Assembly: GCA_050084515.1 (NCBI GenBank)
Contig: CM114271.1
Location: forward strand, 15,438,001 to 15,502,000
DNA length: 64,000 nucleotides
Origin: Blasia pusilla
Taxonomy: Eukaryota; Marchantiophyta; Marchantiopsida; Blasiales
Direction of reading: 5' to 3'
How positions within the stretch are numbered: position 1 is the first letter of the stretch; each line of letters starts with the position of its first letter. The notes below the pieces were generated by a model. That model did no database searches. It had not been told where the DNA came from and worked only from the letters and a program-made list of their open reading frames with translations. Positions 37,701 to 54,338 of this stretch are shown piece by piece. The position numbers and the translations under genes were made by a program.

Positions 37701-37804
37701 TTGGGATGGATGGTGTTGTTCTGAAACCAATCTCCTTAGGGGACATGAGTTCAGAGCTTTGCAAGCTCCTGAGAAAAGCCCCTCACAATGGAACATCTAG
37801 GTAG
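34736..37804 (+). CDS. ETR: Ethylene receptor (hybrid histidine kinase, ETR family)
   Basis: ER-membrane copper-dependent ethylene sensor that signals through CTR1-type kinases. Exons 34736-35728, 35989-36762 and 37256-37804 join in frame across GT-AG introns to give 771 aa. A hydrophobic N-terminus (1-22) precedes Cys34/Cys36, the dimer-linking pair. The transmembrane sensor carries Asp56 and the copper ligands Cys96 and His100 (IVLCGLTH). A GAF domain follows (~165-320). The kinase is complete: His382 in NHEMRTP, N box 494-503, G1 DTGLG 546-550, G2 GGTGLGLA 575-582. The receiver domain (641-760) has phospho-acceptor Asp693 in [12 protein letters not shown] and Lys746. The extra N-terminal hydrophobic segment and [10 protein letters not shown] resemble subfamily II, whereas all kinase motifs resemble subfamily I. 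The [11 protein letters not shown] junction supports intron 1. Family is certain; subfamily is not. Confidence 0.96.
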
Positions 37805-40800
37805 CATCCAACCTGGTCAAGAATTTGGCCTTTTGTACCATACTCCACATTTTTCGCACCCAGGCAAAGAAAACTTTGGAGCAAGTTATGTTTTGGATAC
37901 CTTTGTCCATGTGTCCAGGGATTACTCCCTTTGTGCTTCCAACAGAAATTAATTATATTCCTGGGTAGTGTGGGCAGTGGCCCTATGATGCCAGTGTTCT
38001 GGTTTTGTCCATCTCCTCGCCAAATGAGGGTGGTGGGCTGTTCGAGTTCAGTATTTTTGGAACAAGAAGGGATAGGATTGGGATGGCGATGGATCCTCAA
38101 GCAGACTAACGCAACTGGGTGCAATGCCAGAAATTGTGATGCGCTAACAGTGACAGTTGAGCATGAGATGGGTATGGAAACGGGGCAATCAATTGCAAAA
38201 CATTGTAACCAAGAACAGGAAATTGTGGGTCTGGGACTTTGGTTGATTGGCACTTCAACCCATCACTTCTAATGACACATTGTTATCATGGTCTTTGTTC
38301 ACTTTCCATTCATTCTGGTACCCATCATGTGCCTCTCCCATCCTTAGCCAGGTGGTCTGCTCATCCTTCCCTTGAAGCAATGCCTTTTTGACCTCTTAGT
38401 TCCCAATTACTTGCACTCCCGAATCCTTTCGGTTTCATCCAGTCCAGATCTTAGTGTTTCTCTGTAGTCTTGCGAGGATGGAGAAAATTCCTCCGCGGAC
38501 ATTTCGAGAGAGTACTCATTGTGATGCAGCTCAGACCTCACTGGAGATGATAAGGGAGTGATTGAGTGTCACCTCTTAGGATTGGGCTTGGTCCTCATGT
38601 TTGTACTTCTGGACTTCATATGTGGGGATGATTGGTGCTTTTCTAAACCCCATAGCTCTTCTCCTAGGCCCCTAATGAACCCTTTCAAATAGAGACTCAG
38701 AAGTACTCCTATCCTTCTCATGTGGAGGTCATGTGTGCTTGTATTCACATGGAGGCTTCCTAGACCCGAATCTCTTCCTCCCTCCAATTTTGCACACCCG
38801 CATCCTTCATTCATTGTTCTATTGATGGCTGCTTAGACCCAAAATTCTTCCTCCTTCCAATTTTAGAGCACATAAATCCATCATTCACTCTTTAATTGAT
38901 GAATGAGGACTAAGGTTTCCTTTAATGTCTATCTTTGTTAAAGTATCAGTATTTAGTTATAATAAATTCATTCATTTTAGTTATGATTTTTAATGTAAAT
39001 AAACATATATATTAGTTAACATGCTCGTGTTAAAAGAGGGGTTTAGAAAAAATATTAGAAAAAAAATCATTCTACTGGAAACATTGTTCACTCTTAAAGA
39101 GTAGTGGAGGTTTTTCTTAAACATGTCATTCCTCATTCTCCACTTTTCGACAACCTTGGTACTTCCTCCAATAATATCACTTCCTTCCCCCAAAGATTTT
39201 TGTTTCCTAGGTCCTTACCAACATGCAACCTTGAGGGACAAAATAGTACCATGTTATTTTATATTAATGTGTCACTATTTTGTCTTATTCTGCATGTAAG
39301 GTCATTATAATACATACTTTTGGAATGAAAATCTACTCTACTAAAGGAGGATAGGTTTGTGATTTGTAAGACTATTGTTATTTGACACACAATATTATAG
39401 GAATATATTTCCATGATATGCACGAAAATAAAATCTTAAAGAATATAGTTGCGAGTATCAAGTTTTGGACATATTCTAAACTAATTTATTATATGTGCTG
39501 ATTAGGAGTATGGATGATAATCAAGATGGCTGCCCAAATATTACAGAGTAAAATTGAAAATCCGAATCTATATTGTTAATTGTAAGTGGCTCTTCAAATT
39601 TCAAACTTCTTTCTTGTTGCCATGTGACATTTTTAACCATTCACATCTTGATATGTGTACTTGAAAAATTTGAAATGAAATTTGAATCCAATGAAGTTAG
39701 AGGTAAGATTTGGGGTTAATTAGGGTCATGGGGGGTATATTTGGGGCCATTTTCTCAGGTTGATGATGTGTAATTCAAATTCCCATAATTCATCCCTCCC
39801 GCGGATTGCATCGGTACCTGCAAGTTCTCTACCATGTCAACACGAAAATTCGTGCATGAGATATTTGTGCCCCCTACATATTCAAAATTGTTTGCTTCTC
39901 CTTTCCTTTCTTCTTCTAGTAGTTATTTGCATAAAGCTTTGTCTCGTTGGAAATTAATCATTTCTTTCTTCTCCTTATCCATTTTCATCTTCTTCTCTAG
40001 AAAAACTATCCCTTTTCTTTCACCTACCCTCATTTGATATATGTTTTTACAATTTTTTCTTCCTCTCTTTTATCAAAAATCTCATTAGAAATTCCTTATT
40101 AAACCTAAGACTTGTGGGATGAAGAGAAAAATTGAACGAATGCAAAGAGGTAGCGAGAAAAATAATATAGATATTTATACGGGTTTCTTGGTAAAACCAA
40201 AGGAGAGATGAGAAAGATGAGGACTAAGTTTACGTTGATTATCCTTAACTTCCAATATTTATTTGAAGTTAGTTACTTGACATACATTGTTTATAAAAGT
40301 TGAAAAAAATAAAGCAAATTCTTTTGTGAATAAACCTCAATTGATGTCCTTAAGATGATAATAAAATATATTTGCATTTCATGGAGCATTGTGTTGTGGA
40401 TATGATAGGTGTGATAATAAAATTTTTAGCTTAAAAATAAAATAGTGTCCTTATGCCCTCCAAAGTTTCAAAAATTTAATGAAACCATGGATTTATGGTT
40501 GGAAATTTGTCGAATTTGTATTGAACAATGACATGCGGCCAAAAATTCTTTCATTCATAGAGTTATTGCACCATCCCAAGGGAGTGTTCCTCATTGTTGA
40601 TCTAGAGCTTGTATAGTTGTGAATGTATGTGTAAGTAATTAGCGGGAGTCGCAATCGAGGATCTTAGAGTTGAAAAAAATGGATCCCAACAGACTAGCCC
40701 CATCCATCTTTAAAACCACTCCATTTTTTTTCATGTTCATTGGAAATATGATTTCAAAAAAAGATACCAACTGATTTTATGTCATTGTGTGATAGGATCT

Positions 40801-41100
40801 GAAGCGAGGATGTGATGTCTTGTGATAAGAGAGATATGATTAAGGGAGATGTCTTATGTTGATGACATCATTCTCCAACTTTTCAATGCATCAATATAAT
40901 GCGTGTTTGTCCAAATTTTATGAGCTTTCTACTTAAGGAATCTCCATGATATGAATACCCATTGCCGTTAGAAATTGAACATTTTTTTCAAGATTAGTAA
41001 AAAAATGATTAAATTTTTGAAATTTCCTAGTAAAACCTATGAATTTCATGGTAGGTAGTGTTGGTTGAGTTGTTGAGTCATATAGGTGTGTTTCCACTAT
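37805..41100. other. Ethylene receptor 3' flank and AT-rich intergenic DNA
   Basis: The first ~500 bp are of gene-like composition and probably include the 3' UTR. Beyond about 38.9 kb the sequence turns AT-rich. No conserved coding motif is found on either strand. Confidence 0.5.
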
Positions 41101-41124
41101 TCATGGAAACTTTACTAAAAAATT

Positions 41125-41960
41125 GATGTTGTACACATGCACATTGCTACTCAATCCACATCGCTTGTCACATTTTCCCAAGACACAAATGGATCCACAT
41201 ACAAACAAAATATACTTATGCATATACACCAATATCATGCAAAAAAAATAAAAATGGCTCATAAGGCCAACTTTACTATTGAATCTATACGTGATATCAA
41301 GCCACATCCATCCTCCGCCATGCAGGAGTTTGAACTATATCATCCAAGGTCCTACCAAACACTAAGTAAGGGAGTTGCTCCAAAGGATCAACACTAGAAA
41401 TATAGCTTGTGAAACCCTCTCTCCCTCTCTTATAACCTTTGGAAAGAAGCAAAAGCGCCAAACGGTAACCTATATACACATTTTATCAAATGATCTTTGA
41501 CTTGATCAACACGTTACGTGGTGGAAAATAGCAAAAGAGGGAAAATTTCAAAAATAATGATCTTGACGCAACGGACATATCGCCAACCTCATCCAACACC
41601 TTATGGCAAAGTTATGCCCAAATAGTCCCTTGACCTTCTATGTCATCGAGATGGTGGAGACATTGACAACAAGATGATATGATTGAGTGTAAGGGTAACG
41701 CTCAATTGATAGACTTTTGGGTCAAATCCCAATACATGAAATCAAGATAGAGTGCGTTTATACAAATGGTGAATCTTTGGTTGGAGGTAGAATAGGAGAG
41801 TCCATATTCCCTCATGATGGATGTGACTTGTTGAGTATACTTACCATTTGGTGTGGAGTTAGCCACGTGAGCCATCCTTAATTCAATTTTTTTTGTGTGG
41901 TTTTGATGTACATTCATGATTGTATTGATGTGTGTATATGAATCTTTCTAAGTAGTGAGA
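41125..41960. mobile_element. LTR relic with an inverted end copy
   Basis: 41125-41180 (CACATTGCTACTCAATCCACATC) resembles the LTR-terminal block of elements 2 and 3. 41360-41550 matches the element 3 LTR body near 25990-26210 (TGCTCCAAAGGATCAACACTAG against TGCTCCAAAGGCTCAATATGAG). A diverged inverted copy of the 41225-41345 part is visible at about 41780-41960. It is probably a solo LTR plus a rearranged end. Confidence 0.45.
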
Positions 41961-42001
41961 AGATCGACAATATGTGTGGTGTGCACTCCTACTAGGAAGC
42001 A

Positions 42002-45299
<3,298 letters not shown>

Positions 45300-45300
<1 letters not shown>

Positions 45301-46543
45301 CATAACTACTCTACACCTTACCTTGTCCGTGAGATTATTTCCAAATAAGTATTAGACGGTGCCGATAGAGGGACTAGGCAGAAAATATTCAGGTGAAGAT
45401 CACTCTTTGGCTGTGCATAGCACGGGTGCAGTATTAATAACGGGGAAGTACAAAAGCGGGACCGAAAGAAGCATGGAACAGCGAGGGCCGACAATGCCGG
45501 TCGGGGGCGGATGGTTCCATTGGCTCGCAACAACAAAAATAGTAAAAATGAGACAGAAAGGAAAAATGGCCGCCGGAGCTACTCCAAAGTCGGCGAGAGA
45601 TCGCGCCGGCGGTCCCGGCAGTTAGAGGGAGAGGCAATGATTCGTCCATCCATGTTCTCCTAAGTAAGCGCCCTTCTTCCGCGCACGCGAACCCGATTTC
45701 TCCCATCTCCCATCTCCGGAGAGAGAGAGAGAGACAGCGAGCGAGAGGACGAAGAACGGCAGGTGAAGAGGGTGGGGCCGCAAAAGTTGGTGGGAGCAGA
45801 CGGAAGTGAAGGGTGAGGATGGCGATTTGGAGAATCTTCCCCGAATTCTGCAGTCGGGCTCTCGGCAGAACACGAGCACGCACACACGCAATCTGCATGG
45901 CTGCACCGGACGAGAGGGAGATGATCCGAGAATAAAACGGGATGCAGCAGAGTCCCACCGCACTTTGTACGGCAGAGAAGCCGTTGGCCCCTGTAGATTT
46001 CTGGGAATTGCTGGCGGGCCATTAGCAGAGAATCGATCGGGTGGATTGCAATCGCCTGTGGTCGTGAGGACGGCATTCCGTGTGCTCCTCCTCGCGCGCG
46101 GGTCGATCAATCACAAGGCTCCTCCCCTCCCCGTTTGAGGTTGTGAAGCCAGGGACGTCCCTTTTTCACTCCCCTGTTGGATTCCGCATTCCCAGCCAGG
46201 GACGTTCCTTTTTCCGTCCCCTGTAGCCTTTTTGCACGGACCCTGAATTTCGTGATTTCTAGGAGGAGGAGGAAGAGGTTACTGGAGGAAGGCCGACAGC
46301 GATCGATCGTCGTGTGGAGGCCACGGGAAATTTCTTGTGTGGGGCAATTGGCGTGGGAGAGTCGGGAAATCTTTTGTTGGGGGAAGGGAAGGGAAGGGAA
46401 GGGAGGGTGTGGTATATGAGTTGATATGTTGATTTGAGAGAAGAGGGGGTGGGAATTCCGAGGGCGGAAGAGTGTGGAGAATTTGAATTCCGGGGTCGAG
46501 AACAGAGGGAAGAATTCGTGTGTGAGGAGGAGAGGGGGAGGAG
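45300..46543 (+). promoter_or_regulatory. GC-rich upstream/leader region of the starch synthase gene
   Basis: A CpG-rich stretch with short GA runs (near 45720) and a (GGGAA)n run at 46381-46405. Short upstream ATGs are frequent. The transcription start cannot be placed. Long open frames on the opposite strand here are composition artefacts of CG-rich DNA. Confidence 0.4.
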
Positions 46544-49500
46544 ATGGCATTGTCGGCGGTGGGGAAGGTGGGTTTGGTTGGTTTGACGAAAAATGGTGTA
46601 GCAGTGGAGGGGAGATGTGCGTCCAGCTCCCGCAGCAGTGGAGAAATGGCGAGTGCCCAGGCCTCTAAGGGCTTTGCGGCATTTCAAGGCCTGAAAGCGT
46701 CGACTGCTCGTCACGAGACATCCCATCAACAATCAGTGCAGGCCTTTCTGCCCAAGAAGGTCCGAAGCGAGCCGAGGCAGAAGGAGCTGGGATTTGTGAT
46801 CGTCGCTGCAGGAGGCATGAGTGTAATCTTCGTGTCTTCAGAAGTGGCACCATGGAGTAAGACTGGAGGTCTCGGCGATGTGCTCGGAGGGCTTCCACCT
46901 GCTCTGGCTGTAAGCTCCCCCCCCCACCACCCCATCACTACGCACGTGCGCAGAGTTCCTCTCACCAAGTCCATGAATTTGTTTGTAACGGCTCAGAGTC
47001 TCAGAGCGACGCTACGAATGCACGTTATGCAATCGTTTGCTCTCAAATTCTCCTGGAATGCTCGTGGTGAAATGTCTCCATGCTGACGTCCGGTTGCTCT
47101 CCTCGAGGTCGCATTATGTCATTTTCGATGTGAGATGTCTGCCTTCTCTGTCTTCCACAACTCGGGTACTTCGGACATTACAGAGGACGTGATGGGCTCA
47201 CGTCCTCGGTAAATTTTGCGAGTTTCGATTCGTCCATCGATTCTGAGTATGAATTTGGTTGGAGCTACCATTTCTTAAGGAACATCAGATTTGCCTGCTC
47301 CAGCTCGCGTTACAGGTTTTGCATGTCATTTTGGGTGGTGAGCCATCCCAACCTCTGCAGGTTCCAGTTGCGGGAATTATCCCCATCGTCACTTATCAGT
47401 TGCTGAATTATGTCATCCTCACCAACACTTCATCGCCCGTCGTCATCCCTTGCTTGCCAGTAGACTACTGGATTCGATTGCACGGTCGTTGTGGAAAGAG
47501 AATCCAGGTCTTCATCGACATAGGAAACTGGAAGCCCAGACATTTAAGATGCTCAAATACAGATGCTCTTTGGTCTCCATGAGCTCGTGTGAGTGTGATA
47601 GCATGCATGTCGCCATCACTAGAATCAGTGTTCTCTGCAGATTCTTTTTGGTGTGCTGATTTCCGTCCCTCTCGATTCTTGGCAATGACAGGCTCGGGGG
47701 CACCGCGTCATGACTGTGTCACCCCGTTATGATCAGTACAAGGATGCCTGGGACACGGATACCACGATCGAGGTTTGTGTTTTGTGGTTTTTGGAGTTCC
47801 AGAGTTGGTCTACAGACTGAGTAGTCGAGTGCGAGAGAGCTTGAAAAAATTCTTCTTCAAGTGGGCTCTCTTAGAGGTTGATAACGCTTGGGACTACATG
47901 TGATCCGTTGGGTGTGCCGATGCAGGTGAAGGTGGGCGACAAAATGGAGAAGGTGCGGTTGTTCCACACTTTCAAACGTGGAGTGGACCGTTTGTTTGTG
48001 GATCACCCTATTTTCTTAGCCAAGGTACCTCGTCGTTGGGATCGTACGCTTCCAAATTGGATTTCTTGCAGTTAAGTGAAGGAAGTCGCAACCCTTCCCC
48101 ACTCTGTTCTGTGATCGCTCTGTAGGATCGTGACATTGCCTGCGTCCTTTCAGGTTTGGGGAAAGACGGGTGGCAAAATCTATGGTCCAGAGACAGGAGT
48201 GGACTACCAAGACAATCAGCTACGGTTCAGTCTGTTTGCTCAGGTTCCCCTCCCCACCCATTCTGCCACAGCGAATGCTAACGAGTGATTGCATTTAAGG
48301 GGTCTCAGGGCTTTGTAAGTAAATCGTTCAGGAAGCATGCCGAACGGAGAACGCAAAGAAATTAAAACTTTTTGGTTGGCAACAGTATATCGGAATCATG
48401 TTTCGATGTACTCTAGGTGTTGAATCTCAACTAGCTCGTGCTCTATACACATCCTTTCGATTCTCTCGGGGTGGAAGTCCGAGCTTTGAAGGATATCATG
48501 GGGTTGTCAGATCTTCGTGGTTTGAAGACGTTTGGAGACTTTATGAGAGACTTATAGAGGAGCTGGCTTCAGGAAGAGAAGAGAGCACCCAGTTAACCAT
48601 TGTCGTTGGGTCAGCGGTAAGTAGCAGCAGCAGCATATGAAGTGTGATTTGTCGTCATGCAATGCAGGCTGCGATTGAAGCGGCACGCGTGTTGAGTCTC
48701 GACAGCAACCCGTACTTCAGTGGACCTTACGGTGGGGATCCATGAGTGTTGATCGTTCCTCCGACTTCTCCCCATCGTGTTAGTTCTCACGTGAAGATTT
48801 AGCACTGAGACTCTCATGAAGGATTGTTCAGATTGGTTTCATGGCGCCAAAGATATCTCAGTGCTTCATGATTCTATGCCATTCGAGAAGCTTAACACTT
48901 TCTAAATCATGCTGTTGATAGGTAGGACAGGATGAAATATAGAAGAAACAAGTTCTGTTTTGTCGGTCCAAGGACATTTTCCGGAGGTGGACTAAGAGCC
49001 AAACGAAACTTGTTGTCAGTGTGTCGATTCTGAAGCTCATTTTAAATTCATTCTGTAGACAATCAGAGCTAGTCTGGAGGTCAAAGTGATTGGATGCTGT
49101 TAACTTCGCCCAGGGTCGACAATAGGTTGTCAATGAAAGATTGATTTACATATTTCTGCATACATTTAGAGTCGCAGGAGATTCCTGAAGTGAGTCTTCT
49201 AAAGGTGACACGCTTCTGGTTCGCTTGTTGAGCGCAGGCGAAGATGTCATTTTTGTTGCAAATGACTGGCACACAGCACTCCTTCCTTGCTACCTGAAAG
49301 CCAATTACAAGTCCCAGGGACAATTTAAGAATGCTAAGGTTGCCACATGTTCCTTTCCCTACTTCCCTTCTTTGATGAACGATTTTTTCTTTTTGAATTC
49401 GATATCTACACCAGCCGCACATCAAGCATATTCATGTGTAGTTGGTGTACGCTGTAGGTGGCCTTCTGTGTGCATAATATTGCATATCAAGGAAGATTTG

Positions 49501-52500
49501 CATTTGCCGACTTCCCGCTTCTGAACCTTCCAGAGTCCTTCCAAAACTCCTTTGCCTTCATCGATGGGTACGTTTCTGGTTCCAAGCAATCTGAAAAAAA
49601 AGCAGTGTATTCGATTATGTAGGCATTCCTTGACCGAGAAATATCTCTTGTTTGTTTTGACCTTTTTATGGGGATAGACACGTGAGGCAGCCCTAGATTA
49701 CATGTACACTCAGTCTCAATAGGTGGATTGAACTTGGATTGTTCATTTGGTTGCTATTCCAAAACCATAGCTTTGTCCGAAATGTGCTGGCTCACATACG
49801 TGATATATCTTCCGGAGAGCTTGTTTCAAGCAACTAATGACAAAGCTAGCAAAGGAGTCTCCGCTGATTTTGAGCTGAAGTCTTTCAGAATTCCCATCTC
49901 GTTAGTTAGGATTTGAAAACGTGTTGAGAGAGTTCGTTAAGGTTGTCAGGATGGCTTTGGAGGACTGGATAGATCGCAGGGATGTCCTATTCTGTGAGTC
50001 TTAATTCGGCCAGAGTAAAAAACATCTGTTGATTCTGAAATTCTTGTCTCTGATGCAGTTATGACAAACCTGTCAAAGGGCTCAAGTGCAATTGGATGAA
50101 GGCTGGGTTTATCGAATCGGACAAGCTGTTGACCGTTAGTCCGACTTATGCGAAGGAGTTGCAAACTGGACCAGAAAAAGGTGTGGAGTTGGAGGATGTC
50201 GTTGCAAAGAGGGGAATCTTCGGAATTATCAACGGAATGGACGTGCAAGAGTGGAATCCAGCAACTGACAAGTTCATCGACACAAATTATGATGCCACTA
50301 CGGTATCCCTTCTAGCATAGTTTGATGGTCGAAGTCACTTGATGATAGAATTATTTAGATAAAAAACAATGAGCGTCTGATGCACAATATTATGACTTGC
50401 TCTCCGACAACACTCATGGCTGTTCAGCCCATGAAGTTTTTTTGCTTTAAAAGCTTTCTTCAGGAGATCAAGTGATCTGGAATCGACATGGTTGCTCCCG
50501 ATAGATAGATAGGTTGCATCTTAGCCACATCTTACATGAACTACAGCTTTGAGTTTCCTCCACTCTTCTTTTGAGCCTTGCTCCTTGTTTCAAGATATTC
50601 TGACACCGGAATAGTAAAAATTACCAGGATAATTGAAGTAGCTCTGGAACTGGTTTTGTGCAGGTGATGGAGGCCAAGCCCGCCTTGAAGGAGGCATTGC
50701 AAGCAGAAGTCGGACTTCCTATCAATCCAGACGTACCTGTTATAGGGTTCATAGGGAGACTGGAAGAACAAAAGGGATCTGACATTTTGGTGGCAGCTGC
50801 TAGTGGGTTCCTTGGAGAGAATGTACAGTTGATTGTTTTGGTAAGTCTGGCTGACCTTCAAATTGTGTCGATACCATGGAACTCTCAGCAACCTTCATGG
50901 TTCACGGGGCGCTGGTTAGGGTATGTCAAATCATGTGAGCGATAGATCTTTTGGCCTTTTTGCGGAAAATAGTATAGTGATTTTCGCACCTCTAAAACAC
51001 ATTCCAGAGGTAACTGGGGAGTTCATTCCGTGATGCCCTTCTTGGTTCGATTGAACTCCTATCCTCAAAACCTCCAGCTCCAGATATGAGGGGGTGACTT
51101 TTAAGAAAAATGATGATAAGAAAAGCTTCCAGTACTTTGTTCTTGGTCTCTACTATTCAACCATCGCATCGATCTCTTTGTTTCTCCATGCAAATTTCGT
51201 TTTTGTATGTGTCGATCCTCAGAACCATGGAAAATTTTAAGAACACCAGGTCGCAGGTTTGAAGAGTGGGAATTGATGAAATTTGTTTCTCATCCCAGGG
51301 TACAGGAAAGAAATATCTGGAGAAAGAGTTGGAAGAGTTGGAGGCAAAGTTTCCTGAAAATATGAGAGCTGTGGTGAAGTTTAACGTACCATTGGCACAC
51401 ATGATCACAGCTGGAGCTGACTTTATCCTGGTCCCAAGTCGATTTGAGCCCTGTGGTCTGATTCAACTCCACGCCATGAGATATGGAACGGTATGAATGA
51501 ACCTTAGATTCTGAGTGACTATTTATCTGTATCATTTGGGCTTGATTGTGGAAGCTTGATACTTCAAGAAATACATGCTAGGTAGTTCTTCCTGCCAAGT
51601 AGGAGCTTTTTGGCTGTAGTTGACCAGGCCAGTGAACAGTCCTTGATTGTTGTTGCATCCAATTGAGTACTACAATTTCGAACAAAGAGAGTGAGATGTA
51701 ATTTGTGGACGAGGTGCCCTGAAATTTAAAAATACATCATGTATTCCTTGTGATTATGAAGCGTAAGTATCACACAATGTGGACTTCACTCAAGTGGTTT
51801 TTACAATTCCAGTCTCAGAGTGGCTCAAAGTATGGTGCTTTCTACTCTGCAAAGTTCTGTACAGCTGACTAACCACACATGTGTTGTTGTTCAGCCTCCA
51901 ATAGTTGCTTCCACCGGTGGACTGGTGGACACAGTCATAGAGGGAGAAACGGGCTACCATGTTGGAGTCGCCTTTAATGTCGACGTATGCTACTCAGCTC
52001 AAACCTTGATTTCGCACCTGTGTAATTTGTTTGTGAGCTTCCTGAAAAACTTGTAAATGGATTTTGTAAGTTCGCCTCATGACAAGAGGATACAGGTATG
52101 TCTGCAAAGATCTCCGAGTCCAAGGATGGTTGGTCTAATGTCTCTGCGATTGCATTGCATTCTTCGTTCGTCATAGTCGTTTGAGGACCTTGCCCTAAGG
52201 ATCTATTGTGAGAAATTGAGCACAAGCTTTTTGTTCGTTGCAGTGTGAAACCGTGGACCCAAGCGATGTACAGACTCTTGCGACGACTGTGAAAAGGGCA
52301 ATTGAAGACTATAGTTCACCCAAGTACAAGCAGATAGTGAGAAATGCCATGGCTCTGGATCTGTCATGGAAGGTGCGTGCAGTGAATGCAAGATATACAA
52401 CCATCAGTCGAACCCAAGAACTATGAAAAGCTTGCAAACTTACCGCATGATCGGATTACAATTTTATTCGCATTCAGCTGATTGAGAGACTTACACTGAC

Positions 52501-52644
52501 GTTGGACACTTGTGCTTTGCCTTGCAGGGCCCTGCCCGAATCTGGGAGGAGGTGTTGCTAGGACTAGGTGTGGAAGGTGCTAGTCCAGGCGAAGAAGGAG
52601 ATGAGATAGCTCCATTAGCCAAGTCAAACGTCGCCACACCTTGA
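46544..52644 (+). CDS. GBSS1: Granule-bound starch synthase I (GBSSI, waxy-type)
   Basis: Plastid glucosyltransferase that elongates amylose from ADP-glucose on the starch granule. Thirteen exons join in frame: 46544-46909, 47692-47772, 47926-48024, 48154-48243, 48668-48731, 49238-49338, 49458-49567, 50059-50302, 50664-50840, 51299-51490, 51895-51984, 52244-52372 and 52528-52644, giving 619 aa, close to the family length. Residues 1 to ~90 are Ser/Lys/Arg-rich and look like a chloroplast transit peptide. The mature enzyme starts at [13 protein letters not shown], with the ADP-glucose motif KTGGLGD at 106-112. Further hallmarks are [38 protein letters not shown] (490-498) and STGGLVDTV (514-522). 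The tail [13 protein letters not shown] is diagnostic of GBSSI rather than soluble synthases. All introns are GT-AG. No defect is seen. Confidence 0.97.
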
Positions 52645-54338
52645 GTAGGGACAGTTCGTGAAGCCCCGGATGAGAGATTTCCCGCCTGGATCTTTAGAAA
52701 GCTATGAGAGACTGTGCTTCAAGCCGAGTAGAGAGTCATTTCCTGAAGAAATTGTACACGAGTTAACTCAGCAATTCCGTCGGTTTGGAAGTAACTTCCT
52801 CCCTTGTTGTATTTCTTCTTGCTCACACCCTTCGCCAGAAGTGCATCCCTTCTTGCATACCCCCAAAACCCATCAAGAAGATTTACCTCTGGATTGTATT
52901 TTATATTTAGTCGGGTTTTAAAGTGCTGAGCTTCTACGTTAGCCTCAGACTGGTAGGGACACCCGAAGCTTGTCCAGACCGGGACAATGAATGTTGCTGC
53001 TGATGGTAGACAAGGAGGAGAGCTCTGTTACCCTGGAGTTGCTTGAGCCCGTGAAGTGATTCGAGGAGTTTCTCGGGACTAGTTAGGCAGCCAACCAGAG
53101 AATAGTGCTTGCAGAGATTTGTCGGTTGAAATTTTCCTCAGATAATGAGAAACGAGTCTGTTGTCGCTCACACGGCCTTCAATTGTGTCGGGGTTTGCTT
53201 CCAATGTTTTGGTACATTTGTGCTTTCAGTGGTGAAGAAGACTTGGATGAAGTGCCGATCAATCAGGCTTCCAGAGAGAGAGAGAAAGATATCACTGCAA
53301 GCTTGATTTCTGAGACTTCATATGACTGCGATGCTCATGCTATGGTCATACTCCACCTTTTCCGTAACATTAGGTGCCGGTGACTCTCATGTCGAGAAAC
53401 ACGTGATTGTTGACATGAAATGTCGTGGTGCCCGCCTCTGCAGCAGCGATGATATCAAATCGCTACCTCCAATTTGCTGTTTTACATATCGTGGTGGGTT
53501 GATCCAACTTACCAGTAGCTCCAAAAGGTGAAGTGAAAGCTCGGTAGAGAAGGAGGATCACGAAAGCCTCTTTGACGTTTGTCACTAGCGCGTACAAAAA
53601 GTAGATTCCGTTGACAACAGCTTCACCTCAAACGGTGAAATTCGCATCTTACTCGAATCGATTACGCTTAACACTCTTGAGCAATTGCGCACTCTACCAC
53701 TCCAGATCCGAAGATGCCCATTCTCGGGCAAGTCCTTATCCAGTCACGGAATGCAATTCTCGGTCTGCCAATTGCTGGTGCGGAGAGGAGAGGAGAGGAG
53801 AGGAGATGCCCATGCCCTAGTCAGTCTATGATCCTCCGGTTCAAGAATGCGTGGAGAGCCGATTGTCTACTTCGTGAGAGAAAAAAGAAAGAAAGGATGG
53901 CGTTGATGGTTAGAGCTCATGTGCGATTCGATTCCCAATCCTTCGAGCCACTGTCGGTGGGGTAGGGTTACGAGCCAAGAATTGGATGACCCGCGAATCT
54001 GGAGGCGATCAGATGCTGACGCATAAATGTGTTTGGCTGGCCAGATAAAAGGATAGAGTAGGCGAAGAGTAAACTCAAGCATCCACACTGTTCTATTGGA
54101 GGGAGAGAAGAAAGCGTCAGCTCTTGCTGATCGTAGGCATGTCAGCAGCAGCGTTTTCCTTTACAAAGCTCGAGACTCGAGAGTGTGATGACGGCACTGA
54201 AAGAGAGAGAGAGAGAGAGAGAGCGAGCGCGAAAGAGAGAGTGAACTGCAGCAGATATGGAGATGACGAGATGGCAATCGGGATGTTGAAGGTGGGGAGG
54301 GATAGGAGAGTATCGGAGAGACTCGCTGAGTTCGGGTT
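52645..54338. other. GBSS 3' flank and NXD1 upstream region
   Basis: Gene-like composition without a recognisable further gene. It contains a (GGAGA)n run near 53785-53810 and a GA tract near 54201-54232 just before the NXD1 start. A minus-strand patch at 53620-53710 has tRNA-like boxes but no acceptor stem. Confidence 0.5.

Noticed and set aside
45434-46732. Several long minus-strand frames (138-174 aa) upstream of GBSSI
   Set aside because: They overlap each other in different frames in GC-rich DNA with GA runs and are rich in Ser/Pro/Arg; typical antisense composition artefacts.
52658-52921. 87-aa open frame directly after GBSSI
   Set aside because: It follows the GBSSI stop by 13 bp, matches no family and lies where the 3' UTR is expected.
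53620-53710. Possible tRNA on the minus strand (AGTGGTAGAG D-loop-like box and GATTCGAGT T-loop-like box)
   Set aside because: The 5' and 3' ends do not pair into an acceptor stem, and the T-stem has only about three of five pairs. At most a decayed tRNA-like sequence.
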